DNA of 64,000 bases, taken from NCBI GenBank assembly GCA_963920765.1, contig OY987248.1, positions 9,644,539 to 9,708,538 on the forward strand. The letters run 5' to 3'. The notes beneath the pieces are model-generated. The model was not told where the DNA came from. It searched no databases and worked only from the letters and a program-made list of their open reading frames with translations. Both the position numbers and the translations under genes were made by a program. This document shows, piece by piece, positions 12,017-23,618 of the stretch (within the stretch, counting starts at the first letter, position 1; each line of letters opens with the position of its first letter). Origin of the DNA: Ulota crispa (Eukaryota; Streptophyta; Bryopsida; Orthotrichales; Orthotrichaceae).

Positions 12017-12242
12017 CCCTTAAACGATTGAAAGGCCCTTTGCGACCAGTACAATACAAGGTATTTTTCTTGTATTTCAAAAGGATCCACAACTCTACTA
12101 CATTTGAGACCAACAAAGAAGTTGGAGAATAGATCAATGCGATTCTAGTGAGCTACTTGAGATCTCAAATTAAAATTTCTTATTGGTAGCAAATGACAAT
12201 TATATGTCAGGGTATATACTATTTCCTATGGTTGCTTAAGGG
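12017..12242. mobile_element. TTAA-flanked MITE, 226-bp family, copy 1
   Basis: It begins CCCTTAAACGATTGAAAGGC directly after the shared TTAA and ends before TTAA at 12243-12246. The interior (ctactacatttgagaccaac, gagaatagatcaatgcg) is repeated at 57974-58199 in reverse orientation and at 63018-63248 in the same orientation. Confidence 0.8.
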
Positions 12243-12246
12243 TTAA

Positions 12247-13649
12247 AGTGCAGTTCCAAGCCTTCTTATTTCACTTTTGGAATGGCCCTTCTCAATGTAA
12301 TATTTGTTGAATTTGTTTCAAAATTTTAGTAGGAGACATGTGTTTCACAACTACATTGATGTTTAGTAAATTTTATAGCAAAAACGGATTGTGGTTCAAA
12401 AAGTCTTACCTAAAAATAACTTTACTTATTGAAAATACTTATGAAATAAGCATTAATATGAGTCACCCCTTGCTTTGGATATAGCTCATTACAAGGCTTT
12501 GTGGAATATCATTAAAAAAAAGTGTTCACGTTCTTGTTAGTCAAGTAGATGAATCTCAATATGTTGTTAGTGTAAATGAATAACAAACTTTGCAAGTATT
12601 TTTTGCTTGTGAAATTTGTAGACTATTTTAATTTTGAATTTGTATGGAGCAAATTCATCACCCTAATAAACACATTCAAAAATGGATCACCTGTAACTCA
12701 TGTATCAACAAGCATCTATATAACAAAACTTTCTTGTACAAGTGAGTTAAGCAGCCACTTTAGCACTTTTGACGTGCATTGGGATTGGGTGTTCATAACA
12801 TGTCTTTCAAAGTGTTGAGTTGAATTTACAAAAGAGGTTGCGCACTTCAACACAATTTTTCATTCAATTTTAGTAAAAAGACAAGTAGAAAGTGCATCTA
12901 CTTCACATTTGTTCATTTGTTATTGCTCTTGTAGGATTAGTTACTAGATTGTGAAGTTCAAATGGATGATTGATAGCACTTATTGACAACCACTTGACAA
13001 AAAAAATCTTATGATAGAGACCCTTTTAGAACAAAGACAAGTTTATGATACTTCACAACCACCATAGGAGGACTAAGCTCTTAATTAAGGAAAAATGGAC
13101 ACTTTTGAACATAACTTAACGCCTCCTAGTAACCACGCAATTGCTCATAATCCACTTCAGTTTTTTCCATGGTGAGCAAAAGAATACCCTCTAAGGATTT
13201 CTAGGATAAATCAACCAATAACTTAGACAAAAATTTAATGCAAGTCCTAAAACAACATACTTAGCTCCAAGGCCTTGATGTTTTCATAATCTTCCTTAGT
13301 GCAATGTTTACAAATTCTTCCTCTGTACAATGTTTACAAATTCTTCCTCTGTACAATACTTTACAAAATCTTCCTCTATGCGAGAATAATGCTTAGTTGT
13401 GTTAACCTAAGCAGAGGTTTTTCAATTCAGCTTGGTACGGGTCATTTATTATAGTTGCATACATGCAACATCAAGTTTTTCCATGATTGCTTGCAATGTG
13501 CACGTAACTGACGTAAGTGGTTTGAAGGATCATTTGATTCTTGCCCATTCTCCAATCGATTCTCCATAAGACTGTCTCTGACTGGTCATGTATGCACAGC
13601 TGGCCTCTATATTTGCTACTTACTTTTTTTATGATTCTTGAGGCAGTCC
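12247..13649. other. AT-rich spacer with a small tandem repeat
   Basis: No gene is recognised. At about 13290-13382 a unit of about 27 bp (cttcctctgtacaatgttta plus caaatt) occurs about three times with small changes. Confidence 0.4.
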
Positions 13650-14440
13650 CCCTAAGCCTAAGGACCTAAATTGTAATATAAGGGCTAAACTGGGTCATGA
13701 CCATTAACTCGTGAATAATACAAGAAAAATCTAAACGATCCGTGCAATCGAAGTTTCTTTCGAAATTCACCGGCAAACAGTCTTTGCCATAAACATAACC
13801 CACCCACTCTAAAAGAAAAACTTCATGAGCTATAATCGCCTCAAGAACTCCGACAACTCTTGTTTCCTTCACCCAAACAAATTCAAATCACAGTGCCCAT
13901 GCCTAGAAAGGCAGCACAGAAGTTGTAACCAGAACCAAATCCCACCATTTCAAGCCAATCCATCAAGTAAAATACTCAAATCCAAGTTTCTGCGCATGAG
14001 CTCTGATCAGAAATATTTCTTAAAATCAAGTTCTTTAACTCCTAGCATGATGTAATGGTCTACTCTCTTGTCCGGTGCACTGTCCAGAAGCAAACCGCTT
14101 CCGTCTCTGGAAATCGATATGCCACGTCCCTCCATGATGAAGGCAGCTTCGACACAATATACTACCACGGTAAAATGGCACTCGATCCATCTGCAAAATT
14201 GCCCACCCTTGGGCTCCATAACTGTGCTCCCTCCATACCCCTGGCAACCTCCAATGCACCCTCTCCAATTCCCACCATGCCTCATTCTACTCACACGGCT
14301 TTGCGGTTGTGCTGCACTACTACATTAGTGCTGCTTCCATCCAGCAGGGCAAGCGTTTGAGCAGCAAAGCATGTCCAGGACTTGCACGCATCTGCACCGC
14401 AGCACACGCAGAAATTTATACCAAACCCAATTACCTTGCC
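13650..14440 (-). other. Probable 3'UTR of the RING/RAWUL gene
   Basis: GC is higher than in the spacer to the left, and the stretch is continuous with the downstream end of the minus-strand RING gene. ORFs on both strands here (for example 14007-14294) show no domain and are taken as chance. Confidence 0.35.
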
Positions 14441-16147
14441 TCAATTGATTCGCGGCTTCCGATGCCGTCTGTACGTCAGCACCATCAGGAAGTCTTTTGA
14501 CGTCGGGAACTCGGCGGGAGCGCTGCTTCCGTCTGTTCGGGTCGTCGAGGTCTCCCCCTGTGCTTGCGCTTGGGCTTGGGCTTGGGCTGGTTGGGCCTGC
14601 GGTAGATCCGAGATTTGGGCGCTGAACCAGATGTCGCGGATGCTCTCCAGGGGGAGGCTCGACACCACGGGCTGACCCCGGCACGTGATCTCCACCTCCA
14701 TCTCGCTCTTCACTTTGTGCGACAACTTCTGCACCAAATACGTCTTCACGTGGTACACCGGCAGCTTGCCGTCCTTGATTCGCACGAACGGGGACGACAA
14801 CGCCGGCAGGGCGTCCTCGCTCGCCTGACCGTCTCCTGATTCCAAGTGGAACCAGATGCCGTTCGTCGACGTCCGGGTCGGCTGCCCTGCGGCCGTGCCT
14901 CCAGGTGAGCGACGGGCGTTGTTCCGCGGCACGGAAGGCCGCTCCATCACGCCGTTCAGAGTTTGTTTCAGACGCGACTGCAACAAAGGGCGGTTCGTCG
15001 GTACTGGGGAGCCGTCCTTGGAGCCGGAACCGCCCTTGGTCAGCACTCCCTCCTTGCTGTCCCTGTGCCTGGGCACGGCCCTGCTGCCGCTGCCTGGGGT
15101 GGGCAGCTCGGGCGAGGGAGACGGGGACGCCGGCCCGGACCCCGGCTCTTCCAAGCCGGCGTTTGCGTTGGCCACTTGAGCCAGAGCGTCCAGAGCCGAT
15201 GGAAACGCTTCAGCTTGAGGGGCTCGGGCGGGGACGGGGGAAATGTTGCTCTTTCGGGAGCCCCGACCGATCCTCGGCTTCGGCAGCGATGCTGAGGAGG
15301 CCTTGTTGCCGTTGGGGACACCCTGAGCCAGCCGCTTTCTCAGCATCGTCGTCAACCACGGCTCCACGTTCGGTCCTCGCAGATGCAGCTCCCCATCCCC
15401 TCGGGGTGTCGCTGCCGAGTCCTCTGCCCGCCTTCGGGGGTCGGAATACGGGTACACCTTCGCTTCGCGGACTTCCTCCGGAGACGCCCGTCGCGATCCG
15501 CCATTGTGAGACAGCTTCAGGATGGTGGTGGGCGAGTCATCTGAGATGTCGCCTTCGTCGTCCTCATCGTCGTCCTCATCATCGCCCTCATCCTCGAGCT
15601 CCTCGTCCGTGCTGCCGCCGTGCGTGCCCGGCAGCGCCCGCGTCTTGCGACTGGCGTAGCCCGGATTCACGGCGGGCGGTCCCTTCATCCCGAGCGAGTA
15701 CAGCGACCTCTCCTTGCGCCTGGTGGCGTTGGACGTCCCGGGGCTGCCGATCGACACTCCGGGCTTGCGCTTCTTCGCATTGCACGGGAACAGCTTCTCC
15801 TTCAGGTCGTTCAGTTGGTGATCCGCGCGCAGCTTCTCCAGCGGGAGCGTGCCCAGGTTCACGTGGCACATGGGGCAGCAATCCGCCTCGCCATGGCTCA
15901 GCTCCGCCGTGATGCAGTCGCGACAGAACGTGTGCAGGCACTCCGAGATGGTGGTCGCCTCGCGGATCAAGTAGTGGCACAGCGGGCACGTCAGGCACGT
16001 CAGCAGCGGCGCCTTCGGGACTCGCACTTCCTGGTACGCCCCGTCCTCTCTCCCCATCGTTGCTTCCCAACCAGCCACCCCTCGGCCTTCGACACAATTC
16101 AACGCCGTCGCATTCGGCACCGTCATAAGCACCCTAAATGCTGCCAC
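14441..16147 (-). CDS. DRIP-like RING-type E3 ubiquitin ligase with C-terminal RAWUL-like domain
   Basis: Plant E3 ubiquitin ligase of the DRIP (DREB2A-interacting protein)/Polycomb-RING-like family. DRIP1/2 ubiquitinate DREB2A in Arabidopsis; the target here is unknown. Single exon, 568 codons. The RING is C3HC4: C54-x2-C57, C70-x-H72, C75-x2-C78, C91-x2-C94, within the family block CPLCHYLIREATTISECLHT. A long low-complexity middle follows, with an acidic run (EDEGDDEDDDEDDEGD, near residues 185-200) and Ser/Pro/Arg-rich stretches. The C-terminal third (SPFVRIKDGKLPVYHVKTYL, then EVEITCRGQPV, DIWF and KDFLMVLTYRR) matches the ubiquitin-like end of DRIP proteins. An AQAQAQ insert there comes from a hexanucleotide repeat (14566-14590). 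The family usually starts about 20 residues before the RING, so Met31 (16057) may be the real start. Confidence 0.9.
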   Translation of the reverse strand: MAAFRVLMTVPNATALNCVEGRGVAGWEATMGREDGAYQEVRVPKAPLLTCLTCPLCHYLIREATTISECLHTFCRDCITAELSHGEADCCPMCHVNLGTLPLEKLRADHQLNDLKEKLFPCNAKKRKPGVSIGSPGTSNATRRKERSLYSLGMKGPPAVNPGYASRKTRALPGTHGGSTDEELEDEGDDEDDDEDDEGDISDDSPTTILKLSHNGGSRRASPEEVREAKVYPYSDPRRRAEDSAATPRGDGELHLRGPNVEPWLTTMLRKRLAQGVPNGNKASSASLPKPRIGRGSRKSNISPVPARAPQAEAFPSALDALAQVANANAGLEEPGSGPASPSPSPELPTPGSGSRAVPRHRDSKEGVLTKGGSGSKDGSPVPTNRPLLQSRLKQTLNGVMERPSVPRNNARRSPGGTAAGQPTRTSTNGIWFHLESGDGQASEDALPALSSPFVRIKDGKLPVYHVKTYLVQKLSHKVKSEMEVEITCRGQPVVSSLPLESIRDIWFSAQISDLPQAQPAQAQAQAQAQGETSTTRTDGSSAPAEFPTSKDFLMVLTYRRHRKPRIN

Positions 16148-17730
16148 TCAACCAAATCGACTCCAAGCTTCCTCCAGGCAGCACCGTCTCCAATGCAAAA
16201 TCGAAAGCATTTCACTGCAGCAAGAAATTAAAAGATCAGCCATATGCAATCAAACGATAAAGCATGCATGCACATGATTTCAACAAAGCTACCATGAAGA
16301 CTCTGAAGCCGAACAATCAAATGCGATCTGCACGTCAAGAAGGTTTAAATTCTCCCAAGTCCAACTTCCGCCGCCATGGCCATCGCCGTAAATCTAACGT
16401 TGCATAGTTACGGTCATGTCTCTCTCACTCACTCTGCTTCTTTCATTGTCCACCATCCCCAGAAGTTCAACTTTTGCACAAACCCCATGCACGTAAACGC
16501 AGAGTAAAAGCAAAAACGACTCTCCCAATTCGAAAACCCTCATCTAGTACGCTCTCGCAGTCGACACAATCTCTTCAATCTCTCGCCATACCGCCTTCTT
16601 CCCGCAACCGCACAACCATATGCATTCCCGAACACGTCCCCCAGCTAGCATGGGCCTAGACTCCAAATCAGCTGAGCTACCTAAAAGCATCAACGACACA
16701 AACGCACAGCGAAACACCTCAAGCACACAAGACTTCACGTGCAATCTGGAGCTAGGGCAAAAGAATAATTATCAGCATTGCCAACACAGCAAGTCACAAG
16801 TACACAACAAACCAAAAGACAATAAATCCGCATTTCAAGAAATAATCACACCAGCTAAAAGCAATTCACATTGATCCACGTACCCCACGAAACATCGGAA
16901 ACACACCTTCACATCAAAGCAGCCACACCGGCACAAACTTGCACGGCCATCGCCACCATAAAACGCCTTTGCCGATTTTCCCTTTAGCGTAACTTATTCC
17001 GGTGGAGAGAGAGTGAAATCACGTCACAGCAGCAGCAGCAGCATGCGTCGTCGTGCAGGCGCCACATCGCCATCCGCGATTAGATGCATCCCAGTTTTTC
17101 CATGCTGGTATAAGAATCCGTGCGCGCGGGGGCCTGTCTGCGCCAGGCTGGACGGATTGGACGACGTTGACTGCGTCGGACGCCACACTCATCCGTGAAG
17201 CTCCGCCCCTACAGCAACACCGTCCCCTAAACCTACACGTTGGAAAACTCAAGTGTGCAGGGAGAGGAGGCACCATGCAACATGATCAATTCGCCGTCAC
17301 GCTCGTTGATCTTGCGCCACAAACCCCCCCGTTTGTAGTAATTCCGAGCTTTGCACGAACTGACACACGCCATGCTCCGGGCGGATTCCGTCCATCCCAC
17401 GACGATCGGCTTCGTCGTCATCGTCGTCGTCGTCTCGGAGTCTATGCAGATTTGTTGGGGCGGATGAGGTTTTGCAGGAGCAAGTGGAAATTTTGGATTT
17501 GGGCTTTTCGGATGTCCCGACGAACGGGGACGATCGTCTGAGAAGTTCGTCGCATCGTAGCCGTCGAGTTCGTTGATGCCAGTATGCAAGAAAGCGCTCG
17601 CCTCGTCTGGAGGTGATCGGAAGGCTGTTGTGGCCAGGGTGCGTGGCATCGGACGGTGGGCGTTGGGTTGAGGGGTTGCCTTAGTGGCAATAATCCTGTA
17701 TTTCTCACACACGCATTGCATTGTATGGTT
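16148..17730 (-). promoter_or_regulatory. 5' leader/promoter region of the RING gene
   Basis: This is a GC- and CpG-richer stretch upstream of the minus-strand RING ORF, richest at about 16880-17680. It contains a CAG microsatellite at about 17027-17042. ORFs on both strands (17053-17541, 17233-17847) are mutually overlapping and show no domain. It probably holds the leader and promoter; no convincing TATA was chosen. Confidence 0.35.
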
Positions 17731-18803
17731 AGGACATCTCCACCGGTGCTCTTCCAGGTAATGTTCGGGGAGAAATGTTACTCTAAATCTAGATATTGCA
17801 TTTAGGTTTCCGTGACACTTAGGCTTTACCTTAGTAACCTCTCTCATGACTTATCACTTGACCATTAGGAGGCGCATGCAATTCTCTAAAAATTTAAATT
17901 TGTAGACGCTAATTTGTTTTTTCGCAATTTCATTGTTGTTAAGAGGCCCTTTAAAAATTGTTTGTTACAATAGTTTTTCATAAAATCTACTATAGCGACA
18001 ATAAGTATTTATTTAGAGTGAAATGTTAAGAAACTAGTGTGGGGCACCCTAAACCCTAAACCCTTTAGGGGTTAAGAGGGACATGTAAGATCCCATTGCC
18101 GAGGTGTTATTGAGAGTTTTTCAAGTAGTATACCAATTTAGTGATTAGGTAAAGTTTTTATAATTAATGGCTACAATCTTTGTGTTTTATTAGTATTTGT
18201 ATTCAAATTTTAACTCTAGCAAGTTGAAGTTTACTCAAGCTTTGTGTACATCATGGTTAAGTTATGGGTTTAGATGCTCCCAAGTTAATATCTATAGATA
18301 CTAATTTAGTTGCTATTGAAAACAAGATTTAAATATTTATAGGACTTTATTGAGCACAATGTACCCAAATTATCACAAGCGTTCAAAATATACTAAAAAC
18401 CTAATTGAAGGATTGTGGTGTGACATTTAATGGTTAATGCATAATTTATCTCTAATTTTGATAAATCATCAAGGATTATTAAAAAAATATAATATGGAGG
18501 AATATTTGGAGATGTATTGTGGGTTTATTCATATAAAATTCAAAATCCAAAATTCAAAAATTCTTTCTCTAGTTGATTGAAACAATTCTTTTTGATAATT
18601 TTGAAGTGAAACTTGATGAAATAGATATAATCTTACCATAAAGATTTTTTAAAGTTTCTTTGGGTTCTTTGATCCCTAAATCCACTTTTCAAGGCACTTT
18701 CAAACTAGTGGTTAACTCTATATAGTGTTTTCACATACTTATGTTTCCTTATCCATACTAAAATGTATTATCTAGCAATATTAAATTTAGTTATTAGTTA
18801 GTA
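17731..18803. other. AT-rich spacer with two degenerate TE ends
   Basis: At 17731 the sequence GGACATCTCCACCGGTG resembles the left end of the element at 40206. Around 18048-18075 telomere-like ccctaaaccctaaa is followed by CCCTTTAGGGGTTAA, a lone right end of a TTAA-type element. No gene is seen. Confidence 0.4.
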
Positions 18804-19255
18804 TAAGGTAGGAGCACCCCTCACCATCAATGTCCCCATCCCCAATAACTACTTGTATCAATGATGTCAATGAGTGACAATTAAAAAGAAATCTGGTTAT
18901 GGGTGACAAAGTGATGGTTGTGCATGTCACTGATGGTTTTGGGTGACATAGTGATGGTTCTGGGTGATTAGCATGATTGTTTTGAGTGCCACATCTCACT
19001 ATTTAAGAACTCCTCAAGATAGCATTATGAGCGTATGAGAACACTAAAGACATCTCCTACACACAGCTATACATTTCCAATGATTTAGGACTTTGAAAAA
19101 TCTTTGTAAACAAATGCTTGCAATTGGAACATTCAAATTGATGCCAATATTTTTTATTTCCTCTTCCTAATTCAACACTGTTTTTTTCAAAGGTCATCAA
19201 CGCATTTTCCTACCTCAAAACCCCTAGTTTCACGCTTATGAGTGCTCCTACCTTA
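18804..19255. mobile_element. MITE, family 'TAAGGTAGGAGCAC', copy 1
   Basis: It begins TAAGGTAGGAGCACCCCTCA. The reversed right end begins TAAGGTAGGAGCACTCATAA, giving about 15 bp of perfect terminal inverted repeat. A second member with the same termini lies at 39829-40136. It is non-coding. Confidence 0.7.
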
Positions 19256-19859
19256 ATCACCTCACCAAGAACTTTTTCAAAGATCAATCACATTAGAAAA
19301 CATTCTTTCAATTGTAAGTAAGGAAAATTTGACATCCCCATCTCTCCCCATATTGGTTGCTTTAGAGTGCATAAGGTTGGTCTTAAGCCTTACCTATTGG
19401 TGATTACTCACTACGCTCGATGCCTATATACACATCTAAACAACCAACCAATTACTATGCAGTGATCCATAGTACTACAAATATACACCAAAAAATTTAA
19501 AGATCAAATCATGCACAAGCCTAAATTAAGAATTGATCATTATCTACAAAAGCTTGAATTTTTTCTTCGAAAATTAAGAGTACTTAATTAGTTTTAGGTG
19601 CAAGAGTGTTACACATCAAACATAATGATATCATGTTATTAAAATATAAACTTTTCAGTAATTGCCCTCTTTTTCTAAGATTTCTTACACAACTGTCCAC
19701 CTACCATACTTTTGAAAACAAATAAATTAATGAAGATCAATGAGATGGCGTCTCCCATCAATATCCACACAAATCCAGTCATATGTACCATTTCATTTTA
19801 TAATATCTGGTGCATCAATCAACCGAAAGTGCATAAAAGGTGCACTCTAGTAGATCAAC
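19256..19859. other. AT-rich spacer, nothing recognised
   Basis: No gene or clear repeat was identified between the MITE and the 71-bp array. Confidence 0.35.
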
Positions 19860-20240
19860 TGGCTGTATTGTTCGACAAATCTCTACATGCAGCTCCAAAC
19901 ACACCACATATGAAACCCTAATCCCACATTAAAAACATTAAAGTCTCATTAAAAAATATGTTCAACAAATCTAAAAGTGCAGCTCTCAACACCCCAGCTC
20001 ATAAAATACTAGAGTCTCATTAAAACTTTGTTCAACAACCCCTAAACCCTAAACCTCAGCACTCCAGCTCATGAAATACTAATACCTCATTACGATTTTG
20101 CTCAAGAAAATCTCTAATTAAAGCTCTCAACACTCCAATTCATGAAATACCAACGTCTCATTACAAAAACTGTTCAACAAGCTCTAAACCCTAAACCTCA
20201 ATACTCCAGCTTGTGAGATAATAATGCCTTATTAAATAAA
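19860..20240. repeat. Tandem array, about 71-bp unit, 4-5 copies
   Basis: The unit contains tctcattaaaa, a ttgttcaacaa word, ctctaaaccctaaa and ctcaacactccagctcatga. The ctcat anchor recurs near 19946, 20016, 20086, 20157 and 20226, a spacing of 70-71 bp. Copies are diverged. The array ends about 15 bp beyond the stop codon of the phosphatase gene, so it probably forms part of that gene's 3' UTR. Confidence 0.7.
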
Positions 20241-20254
20241 AGTGTTCAGATTGC

Positions 20255-22881
20255 TTAAGGTAAGAGAGGGTTGGGAGTAGGGGTTTTGACATCTGCCACA
20301 TCCTGGCACCGACTGGAGAAGTCGGACTCCGAGAGACTGGACCACGCAGCCACTTCACAGAACTCTTCAACAGACAGCAACGCTTTCGCCGGTGCACCCT
20401 CCGCTCTTGACACGGGAACGGCCACCTCCTTGCGGTCGAACAGGACGCGAACTCCATGCTCCCCGCCCTGGGAACGCCACAACTCCACACAGATGCAGGA
20501 CGTGTACCCGGGCCATTCTGGCCAGGGCACGCCCATTGCCACTGCATTATCCACAGGTCATTCGCAATGCAAAGTAATCAGCAACAGTCTGTGAACGAAA
20601 CTATTTGGTGGATACCTGACTTGTATAGCCAAGTGCAAGTTTGATGGGATTCGTGGATTTAACAATGACCAACTTCATTAACACATCGTGCAAAATAGAG
20701 CAGAGATTTTGAAGAACCAGGCTTGTGCTGTTCAAGACTTTGACGTTCATACTCTTGGATGTACAAATGGCAGCATTTTATAGCTTTTCTGAGTGGACAG
20801 CAAATTCTAGAACAGTGCTTTAGTTACGATTTCAACCGTCTTGATGGATGTATTGGATCGACTTTTATAAGCTGTAGATAAATGTGCATCGACTGAAATA
20901 TGGCCGTATGAACAGTTACAGGGTTAATAGATAGAAAGCTACAAGAAGAACCTGCATGACCTGCATGACCTGCTAAGAAACCATTGAGGGGATTTAGATC
21001 TCTTTTACTGTTCATTTTAGGGGAAGAGGTTAAGCTATGAGGAGTGTTGAGTACCTGAAAGTGGCATGATGGTAGTGTCGTGACCTGAGTAAACAAAAAG
21101 AGCAGGGCATGCTGAGGGTTGTGGGGCGTTCACTCGATCAAGCAACGCCTCCTTCAACTCCCTCACCAGCCTGCCTATGGACAATTGCAGCACGTCTCTA
21201 TCCTGCCATTACCCAAAACAACAGAACTTTAAAACTCCCTATGGGTGTAAAATGCTCATACAATGTACCCTTGCTCACCATATTGTAATGTTGTATACTA
21301 TTTGAATGTTGCTAAAAACATATAGAGACAGAAAATTATTTCAACGCACTGTAATGTGTTTATGTGATGTCGACAAGTGGGTTACCTGAAAGGACGCAGC
21401 ATAGTCGTGAGCAAGCAATGATCGAACAGCCATAATTTTCTTGTCAGAAACTCCCTCTGGTAAGGCGTCACCGTGGAACCTCCCGCACTCCATTGTATCC
21501 ACAGCCTAACAAAACAAAACACACAAAAAGACAAAAAAAGGAGACACAGAAGCATCAAGTTAGATGGAGCTTGACAAAAAAATTCCTACCTAGTTTTGAG
21601 TGAGCAACTCATTTATGAAAGTTTTTACAAAACTAAGCCTTTTGAGAGTTTTGTTGCCGGTACCGTGATCCATGGGAAACCTGCTCCGTCCATGGACAGT
21701 AAGAAGCTTGCATTGTCAAGCCCAAGCCTCAATTCTTTTGCCATGGCGGCTTGAATGTCCTTGAAGTGCTCTCGCCAATTATGCCCGTCATCTCCCACAG
21801 CTCTCTTGATGGCCGTCCATGCTTGCTTCCACTTTAGCCGAAGACTGCAGGTGTTTCAAATAAAATTCCCATTACTCTTCAAAGTATAGCACTGATATTT
21901 CGTATTACACGAGGCGTGACAATCAAGGCGTGACATTACCGAGGGCAGTGCTCGTTATGGTAGAGGTTCTCGTCCTTCTCCTCTCGACAAGCGATTGGAA
22001 CAGAGGCTGCAGCTTCCGGAGACTCCAATAACCCCTCCAACAAAAACCAGGCTGCCCTCGTTTAACAACAGATAAAAGAATGCAACAACCAACAACACTT
22101 CTTCAGAGAAGTAACCAGAATTTCATACATCAGAACAAAGAGCATGTTTTCCAGCAAAATTAGACTATATGAGAAACCTTTAGACACCATCAAATACAAT
22201 CTTTCCTCGTGATACATAAAGAAGTCCCTGAATGAGGCATCATTATATAGAAGCTTTTCTTTCGGATTGTTTTCCAGACATTTCTGCAACAACCTGATTT
22301 CACGAGGCATGGGTAAAAAGGGAGACATACCAGTGAGAGTGGTGCGGAGGAAGTTAGTTGTTCGCAAGCTGACAAACTTTTCAGGAGCTACCCGAAGGTT
22401 GAATTCCCCATTGGACTTCCTGAACTCGGGTAAGTAATGCTCTCTCAACCATACTCCCAAATCCCTTGCTTGCTCCGCTCCTGTTTCAAAAAACACCCAA
22501 CGAGAACTTATCGTTTCTGACCAACACTGAGAATCAAGCTACAAGTCATGACCATTTTCATTAAAAATAAAGAACCACACCTAAAACTGATGTCATTTCT
22601 AGGGTTTTGGTTTTCAATCATGTTGCAAAAGGAGGGAATGAATGTTTGCTCATAGTTCAGTTTTTTTTTTGTTGAGAGAAAGAGAGAGAGAGATTGAGAT
22701 CCAATGTAGCTTATATACCCTTGGTAGTGAGAAGCCCCCACGGGTATTTTTGAGGGAAGTACTCCCGATTCTGCAACGCAGCAGGCACCTCCTGCACGCG
22801 GCTCGCCCACAGCTCCGTCTGAGCTTTGGTCTCCCCAAGAGGCGTGGGGGACCTATCCCCGTGCCTGCAGTACACATGAAC
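20255..22881 (-). CDS. Histidine acid phosphatase (clade-2 histidine phosphatase, ACP6/PXYLP1-like), first exon not located
   Basis: Phosphomonoesterase of the branch that forms a phosphohistidine intermediate; the substrate cannot be told. Seven exons join with consistent phases: 22881-22719, 22480-22331, 22051-21940, 21844-21664, 21505-21386, 21202-21055, 20541-20255, giving 386 residues to a TAA stop. The first of these reads VHVYCRHGDRSPTPLG and contains the catalytic RHGxRxP motif intact. Later come LLTTKGAEQARDLGVWLREH, SLRTTNFLRTTLTA, NLYHNEHCPRLRLKW and the proton-donor motif in FVYSGHDTTIMPLS, then PWPEWPGYTSCICVELWRS, as in the C-terminal part of the family. The codons before VHV are preceded by an in-frame stop and a ctgtag acceptor, so at least one upstream exon with the start (and perhaps a signal peptide) is missing; it may lie at 23000-23500. 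Confidence 0.88.
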
Positions 22882-23618
22882 CTACAGCACCACATGGCCA
22901 ACCCCTCTTCCACCATGAGCTTCTCTCCAAAACCCTCGCAAAACCCCACCAACAAACCAAAATCCTCTCAATTCCCCTTGTCAAGGTCAAAGGTACCCAT
23001 CTGTAACACACACCTAGACATGACACCCTAAAGTCTCTCACCATACTGAGTTTCAGAACATCTGCCAGAATTAGGTCATCTCGGCTAACTTTTGCATAAA
23101 AAAAGCTATATTGTAAACCACAGGATTTTCTTTACGATTATCACAAGATTCAATCAAAAATAAAAGGAGACAAATCAGTGTAATGTGTCGGTTGTAGGTG
23201 AGGTCACCAATTACGACAATCCGTCCTTCCACCACTAAGGCCCGAATCTCAACATCCAAATCAACAAAACAGCATGCTGCATTTCCTGATGACTCGGGAA
23301 AAAGAGATTTTCTTAAAAGAGAAATGCAAAATGCAGGTGAACCCAAGTGGAAGCAAGTGGATCCAGAGCTATGGCGTGCATTGAAAGTGGTAGAGCAGAG
23401 AATTTTTGGACCTCGAGAAGCTCATGATTGTCCATCGTCGTACTTGAGGGCGGCGGAGAAGCTCCGGCAGGTGGTCGAAACAAAACGGAGTTGCTTTGGA
23501 TGTGATTTGCTACAACAAAATAAAAGTGAAAACCGCAAGAGGGGACTTGGTTGTTGTAAGAATAGATGGTATGATAATTTTAGGAATTTTTAATTTTAAA
23601 CTCTCTCATTAACTTATA
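22882..23618. other. 5' region of the phosphatase gene with an unexplained GC-richer ORF
   Basis: This should contain the missing first exon and promoter of the minus-strand phosphatase, but no exon could be chosen with confidence. On the plus strand, 23198-23593 is open for 131 codons. Its middle (GEPKWKQVDPELWRALKVVE onward) looks protein-like and is GC-richer than its surroundings, yet no family was recognised. It could be a gene fragment or chance. Confidence 0.3.

Noticed and set aside
14905..15912. 335-codon plus-strand ORF opposite the RING gene
   Set aside because: It is low-complexity Arg/Pro/Ser-rich and lies fully antisense to the RING/RAWUL coding exon; a GC-rich coding strand readily leaves an opposite frame open.
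17233..17847. 204-codon minus-strand ORF upstream of the RING gene
   Set aside because: It overlaps a 162-codon plus-strand ORF, crosses from GC-rich into AT-rich sequence, and shows no recognisable motif.
18048..18075. Interstitial telomere repeat (ccctaaaccctaaaccc)
   Set aside because: Only about two and a half units are present, and they run into a TTAA-element end, so they are not evidence of a telomere or fusion site.
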